Of a DNA stretch of 44,274 bases, positions 17,540-24,925 are shown one piece after another. The position numbers and the translations under genes are program-made. The DNA comes from Deltaproteobacteria bacterium (GTDB lineage: Bacteria; Desulfobacterota_B; Binatia; Bin18): the NCBI GenBank assembly GCA_012271025.1, contig JAAXHF010000523.1, positions 1 through 44,274 of the forward strand, given 5' to 3'. Below the pieces are notes generated by a model. That model was not told the DNA's origin, did not search any database, and worked only from the letters and a program-made list of their open reading frames with translations. Each line of letters starts with the position of its first letter. The first letter of the stretch is position 1.

Positions 17540-18508
17540 ATGGACATGACTGATCGGCTTGACCCGGAACTGGCAGGACCGCTTGAGGCATTTCTCAGCC
17601 TGACGGGCGGCGGGTTCAGCCTGCGCGATATTCCAGCCGCCCGGCAGAGGAGAAATGAGCTGGCGGCGGCTCAGATGGCCACGGCGCCCATCATCGAGGG
17701 GATCACCTCTGAGGATAGGCATGTGCCGGGTCCTCCGGGCGACCCTGATGTTTTTGTTCGCATGTATCAGCCGGCGGATCGGCCGGCCACGCTGCCGGCC
17801 CTGGTGTGGATTCACGGCGGCGGCTATGTCCTGGGCAGGGTCGAGCAGGATGATCCATTGGCCAAGCATCTGTCCAAAGTCGCCGCCTGTGTAGTCGCCT
17901 CGGTTGAATACCGGCTTGCTCCGGAGCATCCGCATCCTGCACCGGTCAAGGATTGTTATGCCGCGCTCAAGTGGTTCGCAGCCCATGCCGACGAGTTCGG
18001 TGTCGATGCATCACGCATTGCGATCGGCGGAGCAAGCGCGGGCGGTGGACTGGCGGCCGGGCTGGCACTGTTGACCCGCGACCGGGCTGAGGTTGAGCTG
18101 GCGTATCAACTCTTGATCTATCCGATGATAGACGACCGGAATGTCGCTCCGGCCAGTGAGACGGCTCCTGATACGTTTGTGTGGAGCCGGGAAAACAACC
18201 TGATGGGTTGGCGCGCGTATCTCGGACATGAGCCGGGTGGAGCGGACGTGTCTCCGTATGCTGCGGCTGCTCGGGCGACGGACTTGTCTGGCTTGCCGCC
18301 GGCGTATATTCCGGTCGGCGATCTGGACCTGTTCCTGGATGAGAATATCGACTACGCGCGCCGTCTTCTGGCGGCTGGAGTGCCGACTGAACTGCACGTC
18401 TACCCGGGCGGATACCACGGTTTTAATGGCTTCGCTCCTGGGGCGGACATTGTCCAGCGTTTCAATACCGAGCGCGATCAGGCGCTCAGGCGAGCACTGC
18501 ATCGCTGA
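17540..18508 (+). CDS. HSL-family alpha/beta hydrolase (esterase)
   Basis: 322 residues, hormone-sensitive-lipase family carboxylesterase. The oxyanion motif HGGG is at 92-95 and the nucleophile elbow GGASAGG puts Ser166 at the centre. Asp261 (in GDLDLF, with Asp263 an alternative) and His293 (GGYHGF) complete the triad. AAAGGAG at 17526-17532 precedes the ATG at 17540. It lies 37 bp after the NtaA-type gene and is probably co-transcribed. It could hydrolyse esters or lactones of the kind made by the neighbouring BVMOs (inference). Its last 124 bases are duplicated 235 bp downstream, so the 3' end has been involved in a rearrangement, though the gene is full length. Confidence 0.92.
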   Translation: MDMTDRLDPELAGPLEAFLSLTGGGFSLRDIPAARQRRNELAAAQMATAPIIEGITSEDRHVPGPPGDPDVFVRMYQPADRPATLPALVWIHGGGYVLGRVEQDDPLAKHLSKVAACVVASVEYRLAPEHPHPAPVKDCYAALKWFAAHADEFGVDASRIAIGGASAGGGLAAGLALLTRDRAEVELAYQLLIYPMIDDRNVAPASETAPDTFVWSRENNLMGWRAYLGHEPGGADVSPYAAAARATDLSGLPPAYIPVGDLDLFLDENIDYARRLLAAGVPTELHVYPGGYHGFNGFAPGADIVQRFNTERDQALRRALHR

Positions 18509-18509
18509 G
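18386..18509. repeat. 124-bp direct repeat, copy A (esterase 3' end)
   Basis: The final 41 codons of the esterase gene plus one base. An almost identical copy lies at 18621-18744 (two mismatches in 124). Copy A is the functional gene end. The 102-nt REP-like unit lies exactly between the two copies. Confidence 0.92.
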
Positions 18510-18516
18510 AGGTTTT

Positions 18517-18618
18517 AGAGCAACTCACCATTATGTGTAGCCGTGTAGGTCAGGTTAGCCGGAGGCGTAACCTGACATCCCGTACTTGTCGGATTACGCT
18601 CCGCTAATCCGACCTACT
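18517..18618. repeat. 102-nt double-hairpin repeat, copy 2
   Basis: Same unit as 13976-14077, same length, about 91% identical, starting eight bases after the esterase stop. In the first hairpin the pair G14011-C14032 of copy 1 is A18552-T18573 here, a compensatory change that keeps the stem. It is flanked on both sides by the 124-bp direct repeat. Confidence 0.85.
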
Positions 18619-18620
18619 AC

Positions 18621-18744
18621 ACTGAACTGCACGTCTACCCGGGCGGATACCACGGTTTTAATGGCTTCGCTCCTGGGGCGGACATTGTCCAGCGTTTCAA
18701 TACCGAGCGCGATCAGGCGCTCAAGCGAGCGCTGCATCGCTGAG
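18621..18744 (+). pseudogene. Duplicated 3' fragment of the esterase gene
   Basis: 124 bases repeating 18386-18509 with two differences, one Arg-to-Lys and one synonymous if read in the gene frame, ending in the same TGA. There is no start codon or promoter, so it is a relic. An open frame at 18586-18936 crosses it in another reading frame and has no meaning. The rest of the 18509-18820 gap has no gene. Confidence 0.85.
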
Positions 18745-18820
18745 TTGAAGAAGCTCCCCAGCTCGGCAAGTCTCGGAGGATTTTTAGCCGAATTTCGTCT
18801 GGTTGCTTCGATTCTTCATG

Positions 18821-19453
18821 CTACCAAGTGCCAGAAAGGAGTCTTTCCACCAGCTGGTAGAAATCTGTACTCGAATTTCTATCAGCAACATCGGGCTTTT
18901 CTTTATGATCTATTTCAACAACCATCTTCGCGTTAGTGATCGCATCTTGAGTGAGCGTTTTTAACCTCCGATACACCTTGTCATCACTCTTATCATAAGG
19001 CTGCCCGAAAGCTGTCCTCCATTCCCTATCCAACTCTTCATCAATTACCGCGTCACAATCCCTAAACGACCGTGAGGTTCTTTTAAAATGAGCCAAGAAC
19101 CAAATCTCGAAAGCTGGGTTAGACAGATAGAGTGTAATGTCATTACGACTCGCTTCTTGGCGAGCCGCCTCAAGATCCTTTTTCACCTGAGGATTTTCCA
19201 ACGATTCGGTATCGAGTACGCAAAGAACGGCGTCCATTTCTTTACGCTGCGCATTCTTCTTGTCGATTGCTCGCTTGACAATTTGACTCCGCGTCCCTCC
19301 CTTCCCGGCAACTACTTTAATTGCGAATGCCTGACTGATAGCTCCTAGGCGCTTGAGGCCATCGAGGTAATTTCTTTCGGTTTCTCGACCCTCACAGACG
19401 ATTAAGATAGTCTTCTTGAGTTTCCTTCTTTGAGATATGCGCTTTGTCCTTTT
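18821..19453 (-). CDS. RloB-like protein with missing or shifted start
   Basis: Open frame of 210 codons with the RloB (AbiLii-like) pattern: a basic N-terminus, TILIVCEGRETERNYLDGL, AVLCVLDTES and NPAFEIWFLAHF. The CEGxxTExxY and later acidic residues resemble a Toprim-like nuclease core. The only in-frame ATG is internal (19237) and would remove the core. Upstream the frame is open to a TGA at 19454-19456 but has no ATG, GTG or TTG. An ATG at 19457 in the neighbouring frame gives a plausible basic N-terminus (MKKDKAHISKK) and would join by a +1 shift near 19421-19430. So it is an assembly indel, a real frameshift, or rare initiation (for example ATA at 19438 after AGGA). It follows the ATPase gene closely. 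Confidence 0.8.
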   Translation of the reverse strand, partial: KRTKRISQRRKLKKTILIVCEGRETERNYLDGLKRLGAISQAFAIKVVAGKGGTRSQIVKRAIDKKNAQRKEMDAVLCVLDTESLENPQVKKDLEAARQEASRNDITLYLSNPAFEIWFLAHFKRTSRSFRDCDAVIDEELDREWRTAFGQPYDKSDDKVYRRLKTLTQDAITNAKMVVEIDHKEKPDVADRNSSTDFYQLVERLLSGTW

Positions 19454-19488
19454 TCATATCATTTTGTATCGAGCAGTATTGATTCTAT

Positions 19489-20802
19489 TTAGAGGTCTTC
19501 AAAGAAGGGACCAAAGTTTGGAACAGCTCCATATCTTCCTGCTAAATAATTTTTCTCAAAAGCAGTATTTTTTCGCGGTCGAGAGTCAACGTTAAAATCG
19601 TATAAGGAAAAGAACTCAGTGGCTCCATTTGCTCGTTTTTCTGTCAGCCAAATCTGGTCCCGTCGTAATAGTGTCCGATCCATGACAGAACTATCATGAG
19701 TGGTAAAAACCAGTTGTGCACCCTTCGTATTTCTTTCTGGACTTTGAAACAGCTCGATAATTTTCCGTGTCAGCAGCGGGTGCATACTACAGTCGAGTTC
19801 ATCAATCACGAGGAAGTCCCCATCTGACAAGGCCGATAAGATAGACCCTGCCAAGGCAAAGAAACGCTGTGTTCCATTTGACTCATCTTCCTCTAGGCTG
19901 AAAGATATCGGGGTTTCTCCATCATTGAGTAAGTGTTCCGTAGCAACTGAGAAATGTGTCACCTTTTCGTCGCCTGCTAATTTCTGCAAAGTGACAAGTA
20001 CCTCACGCAATTCTTTAGGAGCATCTTCGGGAATTCTTGTCATCGCTTCTTCTTCCCTTACCGTTAGACTATTTATTCCGAGGTCGGCCTCTCTTACGAA
20101 CCGGACGGCATGACTTCGAAGCTCTTTATCTTCACTTATCCTCTTTGCGGTGGACTGTCCAAGGTGCATCGGTGGGTATGAAAGGTCAAGAATCCAGAAT
20201 GCTTCACGAAACCAGAGATATAGAGGTTTCACCGCCTCAATATTCAGCTCCGCCGCTCGCGACAGCACGAGGCCGTTGTCACGTGTTTTTTCCTTAAGCA
20301 GGCTTTCATTCCTCTTAAGTGGCCCTCGAAAAGCCCATGATGTGTCTCCGCTAACCTTATCACGCAACCTTTGTAGCCATTTTGATTCTCGTTTTTTCCC
20401 TTGCGGCTGAACGAAGAGCCATTCATCATGCACTTGCTCTCTTGTCGCGGAAAATCCATAGACAAAAATATCGCCTTCTATGAGTAGGGTGATCTCGAAT
20501 TGGGAGGGCTCTTGTACAGTTGAGGTGTCTAGCCGGAACGGAGAAATGAATTCGATGCTATCGCCCAGGTTCATCCGAGTGGCTGAAAACAGGACGAAGC
20601 GTTCCATCGCCCGCATTGCCTTCACAAGGTTACTTTTTCCGGAAGCATTTGCTCCATAGATTGATGCTACTTTGGACAGTCGAAATTTTTCCCCACACTC
20701 GATGAGGGAGTCCTGGTGAGCAACGTCCTTGCCCGCTACGAGTGATAGCGTCTGTTCCTCGCGGAATGATCGATAATTCTTAACACTGAATTGAATTAAC
20801 AT
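19489..20802 (-). CDS. AAA-family ATPase, RloA/AbiLi-like
   Basis: 437 residues. ABC/SMC-type ATP-binding protein of the COG1106 kind: N-terminal FSVKNYRSFREEQTLSL, Walker A GANASGKS near residue 50, Walker B DFLVIDELDCSMHP and the H-loop FTTHDSSVMD. Proteins of this family pair with RloB-type proteins in two-gene abortive-infection modules (AbiL, RloAB), where the ATPase is thought to sense or control the effector. AAGGAG lies nine bases before the ATG. The RloB-like frame begins about 36 bp after the stop on the same strand. The locus is AT-richer than the flanking catabolic genes. Role in phage defence is inferred from family and pairing. Confidence 0.87.
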   Translation of the reverse strand: MLIQFSVKNYRSFREEQTLSLVAGKDVAHQDSLIECGEKFRLSKVASIYGANASGKSNLVKAMRAMERFVLFSATRMNLGDSIEFISPFRLDTSTVQEPSQFEITLLIEGDIFVYGFSATREQVHDEWLFVQPQGKKRESKWLQRLRDKVSGDTSWAFRGPLKRNESLLKEKTRDNGLVLSRAAELNIEAVKPLYLWFREAFWILDLSYPPMHLGQSTAKRISEDKELRSHAVRFVREADLGINSLTVREEEAMTRIPEDAPKELREVLVTLQKLAGDEKVTHFSVATEHLLNDGETPISFSLEEDESNGTQRFFALAGSILSALSDGDFLVIDELDCSMHPLLTRKIIELFQSPERNTKGAQLVFTTHDSSVMDRTLLRRDQIWLTEKRANGATEFFSLYDFNVDSRPRKNTAFEKNYLAGRYGAVPNFGPFFEDL

Positions 20803-20917
20803 TTTAGATCACTCCTTGCCCGTGCAGGACCATTGAACCGCATAGCTTAACAGAAACGACGACTCATGAATTTTTTCTGCACGGTGAGCTATTTTATCGT
20901 ACTCTGACACTCACGAA

Positions 20918-20953
20918 AAGGCATTTTGTGCAACATTATGGACAAAATGCCTT
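20918..20953. terminator. Bidirectional hairpin upstream of the ATPase gene
   Basis: Perfect 12-base stem AAGGCATTTTGT (20918-20929) with its complement at 20942-20953, followed by CTTTATT on the plus strand and by TTTTCG on the minus strand. Placed between two minus-strand genes, it could insulate the defence pair from readthrough. The rest of 20803-21126 has no gene. Confidence 0.4.
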
Positions 20954-21050
20954 CTTTATTGACGCATATCCCTCACAAGAACGGACCAGTGTCTTCCATT
21001 GTTCGTCCGTCCATTCGTCTGTTGTAAGCGAGGTGGTGCGGGGTCATGAA

Positions 21051-21080
21051 ACACGGCCGGGGGAATGTACCCGGCCGTGT
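21051..21080 (-). terminator. Hairpin downstream of the amidohydrolase gene
   Basis: Perfect 11-base stem ACACGGCCGGG (21051-21061) with its complement at 21070-21080 and an eight-base loop, about 47 bases past the stop of the minus-strand amidohydrolase. Only a weak T-run follows. Confidence 0.45.
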
Positions 21081-21126
21081 CTTATGTGCGGAATGTAGGC
21101 CCTAGCCGTCCCTCTCGGGCTGGACC

Positions 21127-22239
21127 TCAGGCCAGGCCGTAGACGCGGGCGGCCGTGTCCCGCACGATCTTGCGCAGATCGTCTTCCGGCAGATTGCCCA
21201 GCTTCTTCGCCACGATCTCATGGGAGCGGGGGAAGGTGGCGGCGGTATGGGGGTAGTCGGACGACCACATGGTATTGTCCGGTCCATAGCGGTGCAGCGA
21301 ATCGACGAACACCGGGTCGGCAATAAAGGTGGCGTAGACCTGACGCTTGATGTAATTGCTGGCCCGCATGGACAGCTTCATATCGCCCAGCGCGCCCAGG
21401 CGATGCTGGACCGTATCGAGCCGATACATGAAGTACGGCATCCAGCCGACATCATTCTCGGCCGAGACGATCTTCAGCCTGGGGAATTTCTCCAGCACTC
21501 CGCCGTACACCAGGACCGAAATCGAGCGCTCAATCTGATGGTGCAGGTTGGCCAGCGACAGCAAAAAGGAGTTGCCGCTCGTCGGGTTTGCTCCGGTGCC
21601 GCTGCGAGCGGTCAGAATATGCAGCGACAGCGGCATGTTGAGGTCCTGGGCGGCAGCCCAGAACGGCTCGTAGTCGGGGTGGCTGTAGGGACGGTCGCCG
21701 GGCGGCTCGGCCCAGATCATCGCCCCCCGCATCCCCCGCGCGGCAACCCGTTCGAGTTCGGCCACGGCCGAGGGGATATCTTCGAGGGTGATCAGCCCCA
21801 GCGGAATCAGCCGCTTCGGATCGTAGCTGCAATACTCGGTCGCCCAGTCGTTAAACGCCTTGAAGCACGAAAAACGCAGCTCGGCGTCGTCCAGCCCGAA
21901 CAGCGGCATGCCCATCGAGGTATAGATCACCTCGGCGTCCACCCCGTCGCGGTCTTGGTCGGCGATCCGATAGGCCGGGTCCCAGACGCTCTTGGGGGCT
22001 TGATCGAAGCCCTTCTTGTTGTGCTCCTTGAGTTCACCCGAGGGCACGCCGGCGCCGAAGAATCCGGCCACCGCCATGGGGGTGATGTTCTCACACACAA
22101 ACCACTCGCCCTGGCGGCCGTCCAGCCCGACCACCGTTTTGGGCGCGCGGTCACGAAACTTGTGGTCGATGCGCTCGGCCCACATCGTGGGCGGCTCCAC
22201 AAAATGCGAATCCGCCGAGATCAGATTATAGTCTGCCAT
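21127..22239 (-). CDS. Amidohydrolase (Amidohydro_2 family)
   Basis: 370 residues, metal-dependent hydrolase/decarboxylase family of ACMSD and related aromatic-acid enzymes. The metal motif appears as ISADSHFVEPP (Asp10, His12). A mid-protein LSLHILTA supplies a His and the C-terminal MWSSDYPHTAATFP gives the conserved Asp. AGGAGG (22247-22252) stands before the ATG at 22239; the frame is open beyond it, but that part is antisense to the neighbouring peptidase gene. It is divergent from the M81-like gene across 147 bp that should hold both promoters. A role in hydrolysing or decarboxylating a ring-cleavage product fits the surroundings but is inference. Confidence 0.88.
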   Translation of the reverse strand: MADYNLISADSHFVEPPTMWAERIDHKFRDRAPKTVVGLDGRQGEWFVCENITPMAVAGFFGAGVPSGELKEHNKKGFDQAPKSVWDPAYRIADQDRDGVDAEVIYTSMGMPLFGLDDAELRFSCFKAFNDWATEYCSYDPKRLIPLGLITLEDIPSAVAELERVAARGMRGAMIWAEPPGDRPYSHPDYEPFWAAAQDLNMPLSLHILTARSGTGANPTSGNSFLLSLANLHHQIERSISVLVYGGVLEKFPRLKIVSAENDVGWMPYFMYRLDTVQHRLGALGDMKLSMRASNYIKRQVYATFIADPVFVDSLHRYGPDNTMWSSDYPHTAATFPRSHEIVAKKLGNLPEDDLRKIVRDTAARVYGLA

Positions 22240-22386
22240 GCTGCATTCCTCCTCGCTGTTCTTGGCTTGGGTTTTCCGCTGTTGTACGCGATATCGACGC
22301 GCTTTTCCAGGTCCGTCGCCTTCCCCGCCGGGTCTGGCCTGTGGTATAGCACGCCCAAGGAACACGACACACGGGAGGATACGGTC

Positions 22387-23850
22387 ATGCGCGTTGCAGT
22401 CGGCGGCTACCTGGTTGCGGTCAACACCTTTGTCGAGCAGCGGATGGGGCTGGAGTTGTTTCAAAAGTCGGTCGTGGCCGGCGATGCCCTGCTCAATGCG
22501 GGCAGCGGGGACAGCGCCATCTACGGCTTTCTGGAGGGCGCCCGGCAGCGGCAGTGGGACGCCGTGCCGCTCCAGTTCATGTTTCCGGGGGTCGGCGGCA
22601 AAGCCACCCGCGACGCCCACGAGTGGGCCAAAGACCGTTTTCTCGAGCAGCTGCGCCAGGCCGGCCCGGTCGACGGCATCTTCATTCAGCTCCACGGCAC
22701 GGGCGCGGCCGAGCACCTTGACGACTGTGAGGGCGACCTGCTGGCCGCCATCCGCGAGGCGGTGGGCGACAAGGTCGTGCTCATGGCCTCCCTGGACGGC
22801 CATGCCAACGTCACCCCGCTGATGGTCGAGCAGACCGATCTGTTGATCGGCGTCAAGACCAACCCGCACTACGACTTCGTGCCGGTCGGCCGCAAGGCCG
22901 CCGAGGTCATGGCCGGCATGTTCGACGCCAGCCTGTCGCCGACCATGGTCCGCGCCCAACCGGCCATGTCGCCGGCCCTGCAGAAACTGTATATTGCGCC
23001 CGGCTGGCCGATGGAACATCTGATGCGCCAGGCTCAGAATCTGGCCGCCAGCGATGCGCGTATTCTCGACGTGTCGCTGCTGGAAGGGTTTTTCTGCTCA
23101 GAGATTCCCGAGACGGGCATGAGTGTCGTGGTCACCACTGACGGCGAGCCAAACCTGGCCCAGGATGTCGCCGAGCAGATCAAAGAGGCGTGTTGGGCCA
23201 AACGGCAGTCGTTTCATACCGATATGGTGTCGGTCGAAGAGGCCGTCCGTGAGGCGATTGCGACCGAGGTCGGTCCGGTCGTCCTGGGCGATCTGGCCGA
23301 CAGCGGCGGGGCCGGGACGCCGGGCGACGGCACGGCGATTCTGGCCGAGTTCCTCAAGCAGGGCGCCAGCGGCGCGGTCGTCGGCAATATCGCCGACCCC
23401 GAGGCTGTCCAGGCCGCCATACAGGCCGGGGTCGGCAAGAACGTCAGCCTCAGCGTCGGCGGCAAGGCCGACCGGTTTCACGGCGACCCGGTCGAGATCA
23501 GCGGCCGGGTACGCTCCATCCACCAGGGCGTCTTCACCACCGGCACGGCGTTCATCTCCATGACCTTTGACCGCGGACCAACCGTGGTTGTCGACTGCGG
23601 CGGGATCGAGGTGATTCTGACCTCACGGCCGGTGCTGGTGTTTGAACCCAACCACTTCCGCAGCCTGGGCATTGAGCCGACCGAGCGCAAAATCCTGGCC
23701 TGCAAGGCCGAGATGCAGCACCGGGCCGGCTTTGCCGAGGTCGCGGCCAAGATTATCGACGTGGACACGCCCGGACTGGCAACCCAGATCCTGTCGCGTC
23801 TGCCGTATGCGAAAATCCGACGACCGGTGTTTCCCCTGGACGATATCTAA
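22387..23850 (+). CDS. M81-family (MlrC/microcystinase C-like) metallopeptidase
   Basis: 487 residues. The MlrC family hydrolyses small linear peptides after microcystin ring opening, but most members have unknown substrates. Recognisable are the N-terminal RVAVGGYLVAVNTF, the metal region IQLHGTGAAEHLDDCEGDLL, SLDGHANVTP and TNPHYDF, and the C-terminal domain with GDLADSGGAGTPGDGT and TFDRGPTVVVDCGG. GGGAGG lies before the ATG at 22387; an open frame continues upstream but is antisense to the amidohydrolase. Followed after 14 bases by a GTG that begins a broken DUF2283 frame. Confidence 0.88.
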   Translation: MRVAVGGYLVAVNTFVEQRMGLELFQKSVVAGDALLNAGSGDSAIYGFLEGARQRQWDAVPLQFMFPGVGGKATRDAHEWAKDRFLEQLRQAGPVDGIFIQLHGTGAAEHLDDCEGDLLAAIREAVGDKVVLMASLDGHANVTPLMVEQTDLLIGVKTNPHYDFVPVGRKAAEVMAGMFDASLSPTMVRAQPAMSPALQKLYIAPGWPMEHLMRQAQNLAASDARILDVSLLEGFFCSEIPETGMSVVVTTDGEPNLAQDVAEQIKEACWAKRQSFHTDMVSVEEAVREAIATEVGPVVLGDLADSGGAGTPGDGTAILAEFLKQGASGAVVGNIADPEAVQAAIQAGVGKNVSLSVGGKADRFHGDPVEISGRVRSIHQGVFTTGTAFISMTFDRGPTVVVDCGGIEVILTSRPVLVFEPNHFRSLGIEPTERKILACKAEMQHRAGFAEVAAKIIDVDTPGLATQILSRLPYAKIRRPVFPLDDI

Positions 23851-23864
23851 AAAAGGAAGGGGCG

Positions 23865-24179
23865 GTGGCGAAGTTTATCGTCACAGAGGGTCTTATGGCC
23901 GCGTCCATAACGTGAGTCGGGCAGCTTGAACTTTCGTATGATCGTGACGCCGATGTCCTCTACATCTCCATTGGGACTCCTCGACCGGCCTATTCTTATG
24001 CAGAGGACCATGGCCTCCTCCTCCGCAAAGACCCGAAAAACGGAGACCTCGTGGGCGCCACTATTCTCGATTACGAAGAGCATTTTTGTCGGCTTCCAGA
24101 CCTCTCTTGGTTGACGGCGACCCCCTTGCCCGAAGAGATTATCGCCTATCTCCGAGAGCGTCCCGCCTTCTCCTCCTGA
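23865..24179 (+). pseudogene. DUF2283 gene broken by an in-frame TGA
   Basis: Reading from GTG 23865 (after AAGGAAGG) gives 16 codons, then TGA at 23913-23915. The same frame continues for 87 codons to TGA 24177-24179. The second part is clearly DUF2283: LSYDRDADVLYISIG, DHGLLLRKDPKNGDLVGATI, LDYEEHF and a C-terminal EEIIAYLRERP. DUF2283 proteins are small (60-130 residues) and of unknown function. There is no ATG, GTG or TTG between the internal stop and the domain, so either the start has been lost or the stop is a real mutation. The whole 23851-24270 gap contains nothing else. Confidence 0.65.
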
Positions 24180-24270
24180 CCAAGCTGGAAAACGTGGCGG
24201 CCGGCTGGACCGCCGACAGAGAGCCAGCCGAACCGCAGGCGGCCCGAGGCACGCATTGCGTGATGAGTGC

Positions 24271-24822
24271 TTAAAAGCCCTTGACGCCTTTATCGAGCTG
24301 GACGCCAAAGGTGTTCAGGGCCATCGACACCAGATTGTACTGGCCGACGGTGAACACCACATCCATCAGCTGCTGGGTGTTGTAGCGTTCGCCCAGGGCC
24401 GCCCAGGTGGCGTCGCTGATCAGCGCCTCGGCGTGCAACTCGTCCGCAGCACGCAGCAGGCTGGCGTCAAACGGATCCCAGGCCGGGTCGTCCGGGCCTT
24501 TTTTGATCCGGGCGATCTCCTCATCGCTCAGGCCGGCCTGGCGGCCGAACAGCACGTGCTGGCCCCACTCGTACTCGGCCTGACACAGCCAGCCGATGCG
24601 TAAAATCAACAGCTCCCGTTCGCGGGGCGCCAGGGTCTGGCTGTCGCCCATGACGTGAAAGGCCCACCCGTTGAACTTCTTGGCCGCCTCCCAGTGTCGG
24701 GCCAGGGTGCCCATGACGTTATAGACCACGCCTTCTTTGTAGCGGGCCTCCAAGACCTCGCGCTGTTCGTCAGTCCATTCCGACTCGCTCAGGGGTTCGA
24801 TCCGGGCTTGTGACAGTTTCAT
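24271..24822 (-). CDS. Carboxymuconolactone decarboxylase family protein
   Basis: 183 residues, AhpD/CMD fold, all helical. The core ERELLILRIGWLCQAEYEWGQH has the Glu and His of the CMD family (EYEWGQH) but not the CxxC of AhpD peroxidases; the single Cys is in WLCQ. This pattern belongs to CMD members common in catabolic clusters, whose activity is mostly unknown. AGGAGG precedes the ATG at 24822. Divergent from the P450 gene across 103 bp. Confidence 0.87.
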   Translation of the reverse strand: MKLSQARIEPLSESEWTDEQREVLEARYKEGVVYNVMGTLARHWEAAKKFNGWAFHVMGDSQTLAPRERELLILRIGWLCQAEYEWGQHVLFGRQAGLSDEEIARIKKGPDDPAWDPFDASLLRAADELHAEALISDATWAALGERYNTQQLMDVVFTVGQYNLVSMALNTFGVQLDKGVKGF

Positions 24823-24925
24823 ACGCCGTCCTCCTTCTGATATCGGTCAGCAGTTTTATAGAAGAGATAATGTGCTAGGATCAAGCCGCTTCAAGCCCAA
24901 AGAGGCCGGACCGAGGAGGAATATC

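Noticed and set aside
18586..18936. Plus-strand open frame crossing the repeat and esterase relic
   Set aside because: Reads the duplicated fragment in the wrong frame and has no start signal or homology.
20940..21055. Minus-strand protein-like stretch (LTTDEWTDEQWKTL) between hairpins
   Set aside because: Only ~30 residues long, no start and no recognisable family; may be chance or a gene remnant.
22240..23019. Open frame extending the minus-strand amidohydrolase upstream
   Set aside because: Lies antisense to the M81-like gene; the AGGAGG and family N-terminus place the start at 22239.
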